Part shown: positions 50,336-59,017 of the stretch, piece after piece
How positions within the stretch are numbered: position 1 is the stretch's first letter
How the letters are laid out: each line of letters begins with the position of its first letter
From: Polyangiaceae bacterium
GTDB lineage: Bacteria; Myxococcota_A; Polyangia; Polyangiales; Polyangiaceae
Assembly: GCA_041389725.1 (NCBI GenBank)
Contig: JAWKRG010000013.1
Coordinates: 186,001-250,000, forward strand
Length of the DNA stretch: 64,000 bases
Direction: 5' to 3'
Program-made: the position numbers and the translations under genes
The notes under the pieces: model-generated
Seen by the model: the letters and a program-made list of their open reading frames with translations, nothing else
Database searches by the model: none
What the model was told of the DNA's origin: nothing

Positions 50336-50337
50336 AG

Positions 50338-51006
50338 ATGGCGACGCCGCAGGAAAACCGCCCTTTGGACATGCGTCAGGAGATCCTGACCGCCGCGACG
50401 CGGCTGTTCGCCGAGCGCGGCTACGACGCCACTTCACTGCAGACCCTGGCCGACAGCGTGGGCATCAAGAAGCCGTCCCTGCTGCACCACTTCGAGAGCA
50501 AGGACGAGCTGCGCAAGGCGGTGCTCGATGATCTGTTGGCGCGCTGGCGCGAGACCCTGCCGCGGCTGATGCTCGCGGCAACCGCGGGGCAAGGACAGTT
50601 CGACGCCGTCACCCGCGAGATCGTCGACTTCTTCGCGGAGGACACCAACCGCGCGCGCCTCTTGATACGCGAAGCGCTCGATCGTCCCGAGGACATGCGG
50701 CGCCGACTGCGCCGCCACGTCGCTCCCGTGGTCGCCAATCTGGCTGACACGGTCCGTCTCGGACAAGAGCGCGGTCAGCTCCGCGACGCGGCCGATGCGG
50801 AAGCCTACCTTTTCCAGGCCATCATCTTGTTGGTCTGCGGCTCGGTCTTTTCCGAGAGCTTCAGCCCGCTCATGCCCAAGAACAGCGAGCGTGGCGCACC
50901 CTTGGCACGTCTGCACCAAGAGCTTCTGCGCTTGGCCAAGACGGGCCTCTTCGTTGCAGCGGACGCCCCCGGAACCCTGGAGAGCGCAGTAGGAGTCAGC
51001 CCATGA
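50338..51006 (+). CDS. TetR-family regulator of an acyl-CoA dehydrogenase
   Basis: A 222-aa regulator. The N-terminal HTH is complete: EILTAATRLFAERGYDATSL, LADSVGIKKPSLLHHF and ESKDELRKAVLDDL. The C-terminal ligand domain is helical and probably binds an acyl-CoA or fatty acid, given that its gene overlaps the acyl-CoA dehydrogenase start (ATGA at 51003-51006). A perfect palindrome upstream is its probable operator. It likely represses the operon until the ligand appears (family behaviour, not shown by sequence). Confidence 0.9.
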   Translation: MATPQENRPLDMRQEILTAATRLFAERGYDATSLQTLADSVGIKKPSLLHHFESKDELRKAVLDDLLARWRETLPRLMLAATAGQGQFDAVTREIVDFFAEDTNRARLLIREALDRPEDMRRRLRRHVAPVVANLADTVRLGQERGQLRDAADAEAYLFQAIILLVCGSVFSESFSPLMPKNSERGAPLARLHQELLRLAKTGLFVAADAPGTLESAVGVSP

Positions 51007-52910
51007 GCAACTTTCTCAAAGACAACGACGACCTCAAGTACTACCTGGAGCGCGGCATCGACTGGGACGCGGTGATTCGCGTGAACGAGGCTGGCATCGG
51101 TGAAGGCCACGCCTTTGGCAGTGTAGACGAGGCCAAGCAGCTGTACTCGGACCTGGCCGCGAGCGTCGGTGAGTTCGTGGCAACCCAGGTGGCGCCACAT
51201 GCCCTGACCATCGACGAGCAAGGCGTCCACATGAAGGACGGCGAGGCGGTGCAGTCGCCGGTGATGGACGACATCATGCGGCAGATCCAAGAACTGGAGC
51301 TGCACGGACTCTGCCTGCCGCGAGAGCTGGGCGGTTTGAACGCGCCGTTCCTACTCTACTTGCTGAACGTGGAGCTGTTCGCGCGTGCCGACGTGTCGGT
51401 GATGGCCCATCACGGCTTCCACGGCGGGATGGCGCTGGCCATGCTGCTGCTCAGCATTCGGGAAGGGTCGACCCAGTTCGATCCCACGACCTTGGGCATC
51501 AGCCACACGCGCTTCGCGGACTACATCGAGGAAATCCGCGAGGGCAAAGCCTGGGGTTGCATGGACATCACCGAGCCCCACGCCGGTAGCGACATGGCAT
51601 CCCTGCGTGCCTTCGGCGAGCAGGACGAGGCCGGCAACTGGTTCGTGACGGGGCAGAAGATCTTCATCACCTCCGGCCACGGCAAGTATCACTTCGTGAT
51701 CGCCCGCACCGAAAAGCCCACGGACAGCGACGACCCGATGGCCGGACTCGCCGGACTGAGCATGTTCCTGGTGCCCACCTACGAAGAGGGCCCCGAAGGC
51801 CGCAAGCGCATCGTGAGCCTGGATCGTGTCGAAGAGAAGATGGGGCACCACGGCTCTGCCACGGCCGCTCTCTCTTTCGAGCGCGCACCGGCGCACCTGG
51901 TCGGCAAGCGCGGTGAAGGCTTCCAGCAGATGCTGGTACTGATGAACAACGCGCGGCTCAGCGTCGGGTTCGAGAGCATCGGCCTGTGCGAAGCCGCGTA
52001 TCGCTCCGCCAAGAGCTACGCCGAAGAGCGCCGCTCCATGGGCAAGACCCTGGACCGCCACGAGATGATCGCCGACTACCTCGACGAGATGCAGACGGAC
52101 ATCCAAGGACTTCGCGCCCTGGCGATGTCCGGCGCCTTCCACGAAGAGATGGCGCAAAAGCTCGCCATTCGCGCCCAGGCGCGCCCCGAGGGCGAGCTGG
52201 AAGCCCGGCGCGTGGCGCGGGAAATCAAGGTGCACCAGCAAGCGGCGCGGCGCGTGACCCCGCTCTTGAAGTACGCCGCGTCCGAGCGTGCGGTGGACAT
52301 GGCGCGCCGGGCAATTCAGATCCACGGCGGCGCGGGCTACATCCGTGAGTACGGCACCGAAAAGCTGCTGCGCGACGCGATGGTGATGCCCATCTACGAG
52401 GGCACGAGTCAGATCCAGTCGCTGATGGCGATGAAGGACACCTTGAGCGGCATCATGAAGAACCCGCAGGGCTTCGTGAAGCGCATCGCCCAGACGCGTT
52501 GGAACGCTCTGTCCGCCAAGGATCCCCTGGAGCGCCGCGTCGCCAAACTGTCACTGCTCTCCCTGTCGGCGCAGCAGTACCTCTTGACGCGCACCGCAGG
52601 GGCGAAGGTGCGCGGGCTCTCGGGCAAGCCGGCGAAGACTTGGACGCGGGAGTTGTTCAAGAACTGGGATCCGAAGCGTGACTTCGCTTTGGCCATGCTG
52701 CACGCCGAACGCCTGACGAAGCTGCTGGCGGACGAAGCGATCTGCGAAGCGCTGCTGGAGCAGGCCAAGCACCACCCGGATCGCGCGGAGGTGCTGGAGC
52801 GCTACCTGGAGCGTGCGGAGCCTCGCGCGCGCCACGTACTGGAGGAGATCACCACGCGTCGAGCACGCTTCCTCGATCGCCTTCAACACGAGCCCGCTGC
52901 CGCGGAGTAG
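51003..52910 (+). CDS. Acyl-CoA dehydrogenase
   Basis: A 635-aa flavoenzyme. Family motifs are WGCMDITEPHAGSDMASLRA (FAD/substrate loop), FVTGQKIFITSGHGKYHF, LSVGFESIGLCEAAYRSA and QIHGGAGYIREYGTEKLLRD. YEGTSQIQSLMAMKD near the end holds the typical Glu-Gly-Thr region where the catalytic base sits in this subfamily. It is longer than the classical 380 aa, with an extra helical C-terminal domain (about residues 470-635) as in the long-chain/FadE12-type group. It is co-translated with the TetR gene. Confidence 0.93.
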   Translation: MSNFLKDNDDLKYYLERGIDWDAVIRVNEAGIGEGHAFGSVDEAKQLYSDLAASVGEFVATQVAPHALTIDEQGVHMKDGEAVQSPVMDDIMRQIQELELHGLCLPRELGGLNAPFLLYLLNVELFARADVSVMAHHGFHGGMALAMLLLSIREGSTQFDPTTLGISHTRFADYIEEIREGKAWGCMDITEPHAGSDMASLRAFGEQDEAGNWFVTGQKIFITSGHGKYHFVIARTEKPTDSDDPMAGLAGLSMFLVPTYEEGPEGRKRIVSLDRVEEKMGHHGSATAALSFERAPAHLVGKRGEGFQQMLVLMNNARLSVGFESIGLCEAAYRSAKSYAEERRSMGKTLDRHEMIADYLDEMQTDIQGLRALAMSGAFHEEMAQKLAIRAQARPEGELEARRVAREIKVHQQAARRVTPLLKYAASERAVDMARRAIQIHGGAGYIREYGTEKLLRDAMVMPIYEGTSQIQSLMAMKDTLSGIMKNPQGFVKRIAQTRWNALSAKDPLERRVAKLSLLSLSAQQYLLTRTAGAKVRGLSGKPAKTWTRELFKNWDPKRDFALAMLHAERLTKLLADEAICEALLEQAKHHPDRAEVLERYLERAEPRARHVLEEITTRRARFLDRLQHEPAAAE

Positions 52911-53000
52911 TTCACCCTGAGGCCAACGTGGGCGGAATAGGCCAGGCCCACAGAAGCGTTGCCTCGACGCGCAAAGTCCACCACTCTGCGCGCGATCCCC

Positions 53001-54098
53001 GTGCTGACCGCTCGCGCATATTTCGTGCTCGTCTTGCTCGCCATGGGGGGCTGCGACGGGCGCGCGCGACACGCCGGGGCACAGGCGTCCTCCGCGTCGC
53101 CCAGCGCTGAGCCGGGTCCTGCCGGCAGCACAGCGCCATCGGCGCAACCCCAACCCGCACATCTCGAGCCCGGGCCCGATGCCGCCGTCGGCGATGCCGC
53201 GACCGTTGCGCGGCCAAGTGGCGGACTCCCGGTGCTCGAAGCCCTCGGCTTCGCGATCACCAAGCGCTACCAGGAAAAGCATCTGCCCTGGCTGCAAGTC
53301 GCCGAACTCAACTGGCAAGCGGACGCCTCCGAGTTGCCGAAGCTTCCACCCGAACCTGGCCTCGAGTCCGCGGGCTGCCCCGCGGGCATGGTACGCGTGC
53401 GCGGCAAGATGCTCGTCGACGCCAAGGGTCGCGACGATACCGACGGCGTGCACGTGGTCCAAGATCGCGCCTGCAGCCACTGGCGCACCAACGGTCGAGG
53501 TCTGGAAGGCCAGTGCGACACCTTCGACGCGGCGCGCTGGCGCGAGCTTTCCAAGGAACTGCCACGGCACGACGTCGACGTGTGCATGGATCGCTACGAG
53601 TTCCCCAACACCTACGGCGAGTATCCGCTGGTGGTGGTGCGTTTCATCGAGGGAGAGAACTACTGCAAGAAGGTCGGCAAGCGCTTGTGCACCGAGAGCG
53701 AATGGACCTTCGCCTGCGAGGGAGAAGAAGGCCTGCCCTATCCCTACGGCTACGTCCGCGACAAGAATGCCTGCACCATCGACATCTTGGCGTCCGGCGC
53801 GGGAGGAGACACGTTCAAGCCGCGCACCACGGCACGCACCGCCCGCGGCGTGGACTTCGCTTGGCATGGCACGCGCTCCGGCGAGCGCGCGGCCTGCAAG
53901 AGCCCCTTCGGAGTCATGGACATGACCGGCAACGTCGATGAGTGGACGCGCTCGGTGCGACGCTACGGCTACCGCATGATCCTCAAGGGAGGACACTGGG
54001 GACCGGCGCGACAACGCTGCCGTCCGCAGACCCGCGGTCACGGCCCGATGTACGTGCGTTACGACCTTGGTTTCCGCTGCTGCCAGGATCCGAAATAG
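53001..54098 (+). CDS. FGE/SUMF1-fold lipoprotein (probably not a sulfatase activator)
   Basis: A 365-aa lipoprotein when read from the GTG at 53001 (LVLLAMGGC is the lipobox region); a TTG at 52959 would give 379 aa. After a Pro/Ala-rich tether comes a formylglycine-generating-enzyme-like domain: VCMDRYEFPN, KRLCTESEWTFACEG, MDMTGNVDEWT and KGGHWGPARQRC. In true FGE two active-site cysteines lie in this last stretch; only one aligns here, with Pro/Ala at the other. It is more likely to belong to the PvdO/EgtB-like branch or to be structural. Confidence 0.8.
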   Translation: MLTARAYFVLVLLAMGGCDGRARHAGAQASSASPSAEPGPAGSTAPSAQPQPAHLEPGPDAAVGDAATVARPSGGLPVLEALGFAITKRYQEKHLPWLQVAELNWQADASELPKLPPEPGLESAGCPAGMVRVRGKMLVDAKGRDDTDGVHVVQDRACSHWRTNGRGLEGQCDTFDAARWRELSKELPRHDVDVCMDRYEFPNTYGEYPLVVVRFIEGENYCKKVGKRLCTESEWTFACEGEEGLPYPYGYVRDKNACTIDILASGAGGDTFKPRTTARTARGVDFAWHGTRSGERAACKSPFGVMDMTGNVDEWTRSVRRYGYRMILKGGHWGPARQRCRPQTRGHGPMYVRYDLGFRCCQDPK

Positions 54099-54165
54099 CC
54101 CGCCGCTGACGGTGGGTCGAAAGACCTGCTATGACCCGGTCGACTGCCCTCGAGGAGCTACGACG

Positions 54166-55170
54166 ATGCGCATCTTCGTTCCTTTGCTGATCGCCCTCGG
54201 CTGCACCGCGTGCGGGGGAGAAGACGGCCCCGAACCGCCGAAGGACGGCTGGCAGCTGGTGTTCGAAGACTTGCCGGGCGCGTTGATCAGCGTCTCGGGC
54301 ACGAGCTCCACGGACATCTGGGCCGTTGGAGGCAACCCCGGAGACGGCAGCGGCGCCTTCGTTCTGCATTTCGACGGCACGAGCTGGAAGCGCGTGTCGC
54401 CCGGCGTCGATGTGGATCTGTGGTGGGTGCATGCCTTTGCGGGCGGCCCCGCCTTCTTCGGTGGCGCGAACGGCACCATCCTGAAGTACGAAGACGGCAG
54501 CTTCCAGCCGATGACCACGCCCTCCCAAGCCACGGTCTTCGGCATTTGGGGAACGGCGCCGGACAAGTTGTGGGCCGTCGGCGGCACACCCACGGGCAGC
54601 GGCAATCAATTCATCTGGCGCTACGACGGCACGCAGTGGACCGACGCCCCGGGCCAGCCCAGCGTGGCGATCAGTAGCTACTTCAAGGTGTGGGGCAAGT
54701 CCGACAGCGACGTCCGCGTCGTCGGGATGGACGGAGTGATCTTGCATTGGGACGGCGCCGTGTTCACTCAGGCCAGTTCACCGGTGACGCAGCGATTGCT
54801 GACGCTGCACGTGGACGGTGATGGGCCGTGGACGGCCGTGGGCGGCAACGCACGCCCCGTGATCCTGGAGGACGACGGCTCGGGCTGGAAAGACGTGACG
54901 CCCAGCGAGCTGGACCGCGCGATGATCGGCGTGCGCATGCAAGGCAGCGAAGGCTGGGCCGTGGGCAACGTGGGCACGGTGCTTCACCGGGGCGAAGGCG
55001 GCTGGAGCGAGGAACAGCACGGCATCGACGTCTTTGGCGACTTTCACTCGGTGTTCGTGGACGACGCGGGCGGGGTGTGGGCCGCGGGAGGCGACATCGC
55101 CGCGCTGCCCTTGGTCAACGGCATCTTGCTGCACAAGGGCAAGCACGTCCCGAGCGGCAAGTACCAGTGA
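54166..55170 (+). CDS. Beta-propeller lipoprotein (IWAVG repeats)
   Basis: A 334-aa lipoprotein (lipobox LGCTAC). It is a chain of blades with the repeated motif (D/K)(I/L)WAVGG: TDIWAVGGNPG, DKLWAVGGTPTG, EGWAVGNVGTV and GVWAAGGDIA, each followed by a W(K/T)(R/D) strand. Such propellers are frequent in myxobacterial surface proteins. The ATG at 54166 has AGGAG seven bases upstream and a TATGAC about 30 bases upstream. Enzymatic role unknown. Confidence 0.85.
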   Translation: MRIFVPLLIALGCTACGGEDGPEPPKDGWQLVFEDLPGALISVSGTSSTDIWAVGGNPGDGSGAFVLHFDGTSWKRVSPGVDVDLWWVHAFAGGPAFFGGANGTILKYEDGSFQPMTTPSQATVFGIWGTAPDKLWAVGGTPTGSGNQFIWRYDGTQWTDAPGQPSVAISSYFKVWGKSDSDVRVVGMDGVILHWDGAVFTQASSPVTQRLLTLHVDGDGPWTAVGGNARPVILEDDGSGWKDVTPSELDRAMIGVRMQGSEGWAVGNVGTVLHRGEGGWSEEQHGIDVFGDFHSVFVDDAGGVWAAGGDIAALPLVNGILLHKGKHVPSGKYQ

Positions 55171-55268
55171 AGCGGCGCCAAGCAGCGATGCGGCGGGCAG
55201 CGACGCAGCGGACAGCCATGCGGCACCAAGCCGCAACGCGGCACCAAACGGTGACGCCGCGTCGCGTT
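55171..55268. repeat. Degenerate 18-bp repeat in the convergent gap
   Basis: After the stop at 55168-55170 the sequence repeats a loose 18-base unit of the kind gcggcaccaagccgcaac / gcggcaccaaacggtgac. In one frame it reads as SDAAG-SDAAD-type units. It may be decayed coding repeat or spacer; no gene is called. Confidence 0.55.
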
Positions 55269-56710
55269 CAGTTTCCGGGCAGCTTGTACTTCGGATCGTA
55301 GCCCGTGCCCCAGGCGTTGCCGGTTCCGCTGCCGTCGCCGTCGCGATCTCCGAAGTTCTTGTCGTTCCCTGTGTAGACCACGGCACCGTCGTCGGAGTAG
55401 CGGTTGTCACGCACGTCGTCGAGCTTGCCGCCGCCGTAGATGACGACAGGACCAAAGGCCGCATCGCGCCCGAAGCGATTGTGGCGCAGCACACCACCGT
55501 CCACGCCCCAGCGCAGCGAGAATCCGCCGCCAGCGACGTAGTTGTAGTCCATCGTCAGATTGGTGAGAGCTCCTTGATTCGCCGCCAGTTGGATACCGTT
55601 GGCGTCCACGGTCAGCACCAGGGAGTTGTGGCGCAGGATGGCGTCCTTACCCCGGGTGGACTGCACGGAGTCCAGGTGCGCGGGCGGAATGTAGATCTGC
55701 TCGTGGACGTAGTTGTCGACGTACAGGCCGTCGTCCATCTTGAAGCCGTCGTTGACGTGGTGGATGTTGCAGCGACGAATGGTGCGCTGGAACTGGCCCG
55801 TCGCGGAAAGCCCGTTGCCCGGCAAGACCGCTGACGTCTTGGGATCGTAGGAGGAGATCGTTGCGCCCACGGGATGCGTCGCCTTGATGTTCGGTGGCCC
55901 GGTGACGATCGTGACCGTTCCGTTCTGGTTCTGAGTGTAGTGACGCTCCAAGCTCAGGGTGTAGGGGCCGGAGCCCTTGCTGGCGGTGACTCGCAAGGTC
56001 TGCAGGCTCGCCCCTTGCGACGACAGCAGCAGGTAGGCGCCGACGGGGACGGGCTTGTCGACTTCGATCTGGGTCGCGCCCGGACTGACCGCCTTGGTGA
56101 GCACGGCATAGCTGCCTTCCAAGCCAATCTCGCTGTCCTCGACCAGCGCACCCGCGGCGCGAATGGTGATCGCGGAGAACTGACTGCCGTACACGCGACA
56201 GTTTCGCACCGTGACGTTGGCGTGCTTGATGTCGATGCCGCCGGTGATCAGCATGTTCTCGATCACCTCACCGGCCTTGGTGGTCACGTAGTTGCCGTTG
56301 TGTACTTTGAGGCTGCTCACGGGCGTCAACAGCCCGGTGGTCGTCGAGTTCGGAAAACCCGGCGGCACCAGGCAATCGAAGGCCGCCGAGACGCCCTTGG
56401 CGCCACAGCCTGTCGTCGGTGCGCCCCCGGAACCCGCGCTACCGCCACTTCCCGCGCTACCACCCGCTCCGGCGCCCGCGCCCATTCCCGCGCTGCCGCC
56501 CGCGGCGCCCGCAAATCCTGCCGCGCCGCCCTGCCCACCGCCGGCACTGCCGCCGCCGCTACCCGCGCTTCCTGCATCGCCGCCCGTTCCCGTCGCGCCG
56601 GCGCCCGATGCACCGGCTGCGCCCTTGGCGGGATCGTCGCTCGCAGACGAACAAGCCAGGAGCAGCGTGCTCCCCAGAAGAACCGCACCCAACCGCGTCG
56701 CATTCGCCAT
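55268..56710 (-). CDS. Right-handed beta-helix lipoprotein
   Basis: A 480-aa lipoprotein (lipobox LLLAC). It has a very long Gly/Ala/Ser tether (about residues 28-105). The rest is a parallel beta-helix of the pectate-lyase type: VENMLITGGIDIKHANVTVR, RNCRVYGSQFSAITI, RRCNIHHVNDGF, ILRHNSLVLTVDANGIQL and LRHNRFGRDAAFG. No clear catalytic triad is seen, so it may bind or degrade polysaccharides. The start has the signal right after it; the upstream 77 codons are Arg/Pro-rich and rejected. It is convergent with the propeller lipoprotein. Confidence 0.85.
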   Translation of the reverse strand: MANATRLGAVLLGSTLLLACSSASDDPAKGAAGASGAGATGTGGDAGSAGSGGGSAGGGQGGAAGFAGAAGGSAGMGAGAGAGGSAGSGGSAGSGGAPTTGCGAKGVSAAFDCLVPPGFPNSTTTGLLTPVSSLKVHNGNYVTTKAGEVIENMLITGGIDIKHANVTVRNCRVYGSQFSAITIRAAGALVEDSEIGLEGSYAVLTKAVSPGATQIEVDKPVPVGAYLLLSSQGASLQTLRVTASKGSGPYTLSLERHYTQNQNGTVTIVTGPPNIKATHPVGATISSYDPKTSAVLPGNGLSATGQFQRTIRRCNIHHVNDGFKMDDGLYVDNYVHEQIYIPPAHLDSVQSTRGKDAILRHNSLVLTVDANGIQLAANQGALTNLTMDYNYVAGGGFSLRWGVDGGVLRHNRFGRDAAFGPVVIYGGGKLDDVRDNRYSDDGAVVYTGNDKNFGDRDGDGSGTGNAWGTGYDPKYKLPGN

Positions 56711-56852
56711 GTACCTTGAGTACGCGCAAGCGCGATCTCGCGCCATTACGAAGCCTGCGCGCTTTGAGCCGCCTGAACCCGGGCGCCTGCGCGCTTCGAG
56801 GCCCCGCAAACTCGATGCCCTGATTCTCGGCCCGTTTTGCGTTCGCTGCGAT

Positions 56853-58028
56853 TCAGCGATTCGGTTCGACCTCGGCCTCGTGCTCCAGGGCGACGCCGTG
56901 CCGCTCGGCGCGCAGGGACTCGCCGCCGCGGCGCTTGGCATAGCGCTTCAAGCTCTCTTCGCTGACCACACCCACCGGCGGCGCGTCGGCCGGGCGTGGA
57001 TCCTTGGAGTGCGCGCCAGCCAGGGTTTCTTCGCAACGCGATTCGAAGTCGCGTTGCCAATCCTCGAAGGTCGCGAAGCGCGCGGTGGGATCGCTGCCGT
57101 CGAAGAGCACGCGCTTGACGATGGCGTCGCGCGACACGAACACCGGCGAAAGCTCGGCGGGGTCGTAGGCGTCGCCGCGATCGAAGAGGCCACCGCAGAT
57201 GGTGCGCAAGGTGCAGGCATCGCAGCCCTCGGCGTAAATGTGGCCCCAGCTCGTCTGGCGCACGGTCTGCTTCGCGTCCAGAAAGTGCACGATGCGCTCT
57301 TCGCCCTTGACGATCTTGCGGGTCTCGGTGCTGGCCCAGGCGAACTCCGTCATGTAGCAGAGGGGCACGCGCTCCACGCGGAAGCTGCGACCGCTCTGCT
57401 GCAGCAGGGCAAGCGCGCGGTGCAGCGACACTTCGAAATCGCGCAAGCGCGGCGTGAACATGTCCTGGTTCACTTCGGCGCGGCCCATGCTCGGGTCGAG
57501 GTTGTTCCAGACGAAATGCCGCACTTCGGGGTGATGCCGGATGAAGTAGCGGATGTTCTCGTCCAAGTGATCGGCGTTGAGCTTGTTGATCACGCAGTTG
57601 ACGTTGGCCTGGATACCGAAACGCGCGGCGTTCTCCAGGGCGGCGAAGGCGCGCGGCAGCGTTGCGGGCGTTCCGCGGATCTGCTCTTCCACTTCGGGCC
57701 GCACCGAGTAGACCGATACGTGCACGAGCTCGAGCCCCGCTTCGGCCATCTCGCGGGCAAAGTCTTCGTCGGCCAAGCGCGTGCCGTTGGTGATCATGCG
57801 CACGTGCAGGCCCACTTCTCGGGCGTAGGCCGTGATGCGAGGAAGCTCCGGGTGCAGCGTGGGCTCGCCCCCGGTGAGGATCACGCCGAAGTACTTGCGT
57901 GCGACGAAGTCGTCCACCAACTCCTTCATGGTCTCGAAGGTGTGCTCGTAGGGCGTGGTCGGGTTGGAGCAAAAACCACAGAAGTGGTTGCAGTGGCGAA
58001 CGACCTGGATGTAGCCGAGGTTCGCCAT
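56853..58028 (-). CDS. Radical SAM protein coupled to a metallopeptidase
   Basis: A 391-aa enzyme. CNHFCGFC (about residues 13-20) is the CxxxCxxC cluster site, and LTGGEPTLHP the SAM-binding GGE motif. Later NVNCVINKLNADHLDENI and the pair GCDACTLRTICGG (about residues 265-280) suggest an auxiliary SPASM-type cluster. The C-terminal tail is charged. Its ATG shares one base with the stop of the upstream HExxH protein gene (TGATG), so both are made together. The substrate is unknown; peptide modification is possible, but no precursor peptide was found. Confidence 0.87.
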   Translation of the reverse strand: MANLGYIQVVRHCNHFCGFCSNPTTPYEHTFETMKELVDDFVARKYFGVILTGGEPTLHPELPRITAYAREVGLHVRMITNGTRLADEDFAREMAEAGLELVHVSVYSVRPEVEEQIRGTPATLPRAFAALENAARFGIQANVNCVINKLNADHLDENIRYFIRHHPEVRHFVWNNLDPSMGRAEVNQDMFTPRLRDFEVSLHRALALLQQSGRSFRVERVPLCYMTEFAWASTETRKIVKGEERIVHFLDAKQTVRQTSWGHIYAEGCDACTLRTICGGLFDRGDAYDPAELSPVFVSRDAIVKRVLFDGSDPTARFATFEDWQRDFESRCEETLAGAHSKDPRPADAPPVGVVSEESLKRYAKRRGGESLRAERHGVALEHEAEVEPNR

Positions 58029-58876
58029 CAGCGCGGCCCGAACAGCGCCGCCGTGCGCGCATCACGACTCTGCACCCACTGGCGAAGGTGACGCGCCTTC
58101 GCGTCCAGGCGCGGGTCGCGCTGCGTCTGTCGTTGCATGGACCCAGGCGAAACCAGCAGGAATGCGAAGGTTTCCGCCTTGTCCTCTTCCAGCCCGCTCT
58201 TGGCGTACTCGGTGACGAAGCCGGCGCCCCCGCTGCCAAAACGCGAGGTTGCACCGTCACGCATGAAGCGTCCGCCAAAGCCATAGACGAAGTAGCGATC
58301 GTTCAAGGCCTCCCACTCGGGGTCCCGCGTGACTTGATCGTCGGCGGTGTAGTCCATGAAGTGGAACACCTCGTGATGCAGCAATCGGCGGAGGAAAGCG
58401 TCCGGCGCATCCACGTCGAGCACCAAGCTCTGCTCCAGGTTCGGGAGGGAGGGGATCTTGACGCCGGCCTCCTCGAGGCCCGAGCACAGCAGCACGCGTC
58501 GGAAGCGATGGGCACGCAAGAACCCGGTGGGATAGCGCGACAGCTCTTCGATCACGATGCGCGCCACCCTCGCGTCAGCGCCCGCTGCTGCACCACTCAG
58601 CCTTCCGCCGGCCAAGTCCAATCGGAATGCCTTCGTCGCGCGCCAGAGTTGCACGCCGATCGCGTCGGCGGCCTCTCCGTGCTCGTTCGTCGCGCGTTCG
58701 AAACCGTGATCGGCGAAGGACGCCTCCACCCGCTCGTCGATGGCCTCGAGGCGGGCCGCGTAGGCGGCGCGCTCGTCGACCAGGTTTTCGGCCATCCATC
58801 CCACCGCTGGCGTCACCACGAAGGCCGAGGCCACGGTCAGCGCCATGAAGCTGGGACGGAAGCTGCGGAAGTTCAT
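58028..58876 (-). CDS. Putative zinc metallopeptidase with HExxH motif
   Basis: The 282-aa protein has an N-terminal hydrophobic segment (about residues 8-27: PSFMALTVASAFVVTPAVG), probably a signal anchor or signal peptide. The body has RRLLHHEVFHFMDYTADD, where HEVFH (about residue 176) is the zinc motif HExxH. EDKAETFAFLL carries a later Glu that could be the third ligand. It resembles bacterial putative zinc-binding metallopeptidases. It is coupled to the radical SAM gene and divergent from the extensin-like gene. The ATG at 58876 is preferred; longer reading frames start in the divergent gene. Confidence 0.78.
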   Translation of the reverse strand: MNFRSFRPSFMALTVASAFVVTPAVGWMAENLVDERAAYAARLEAIDERVEASFADHGFERATNEHGEAADAIGVQLWRATKAFRLDLAGGRLSGAAAGADARVARIVIEELSRYPTGFLRAHRFRRVLLCSGLEEAGVKIPSLPNLEQSLVLDVDAPDAFLRRLLHHEVFHFMDYTADDQVTRDPEWEALNDRYFVYGFGGRFMRDGATSRFGSGGAGFVTEYAKSGLEEDKAETFAFLLVSPGSMQRQTQRDPRLDAKARHLRQWVQSRDARTAALFGPR

Positions 58877-58994
58877 CGAGCGGGGCGAGGCCTCTTCGAG
58901 TGCTTGGGAACGGACACCCAAGCAGCGCACCCGTTCAAATCTAACTGCGACCCCGGATGGGAAACAGCGGCCGCCGAAATTTTGGCCGAAAATC

Positions 58995-59004
58995 CCACAT
59001 GTGG
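58995..59004. promoter_or_regulatory. Palindrome CCACATGTGG in the divergent gap
   Basis: A perfect 10-bp palindrome in the 141-bp gap between the peptidase (58876) and the extensin-like gene (59018). It lies 13 bases before the latter start and could be an operator for either gene, or chance. Confidence 0.3.
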
Positions 59005-59017
59005 CACATCCACCTAC

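Larger units (their letters stand above)
50019..50337. other. 319-bp intergenic region upstream of the TetR gene
   Basis: No recognisable gene. It contains two diverged copies of a purine/pyrimidine-rich inverted-repeat element (50091-50160 and 50202-50260) and, next to the TetR gene, two palindromes (50298-50315 and 50326-50335). The first 70 bases after the lipoprotein stop show nothing I can name. Confidence 0.6.

Noticed and set aside
53001..54098. Active sulfatase-maturating FGE
   Set aside because: One of the two active-site cysteines is missing and no sulfatase gene is near.
56853..58876. A RiPP cluster around the radical SAM/peptidase pair
   Set aside because: The gaps of about 140 bp on either side contain no convincing small precursor gene.
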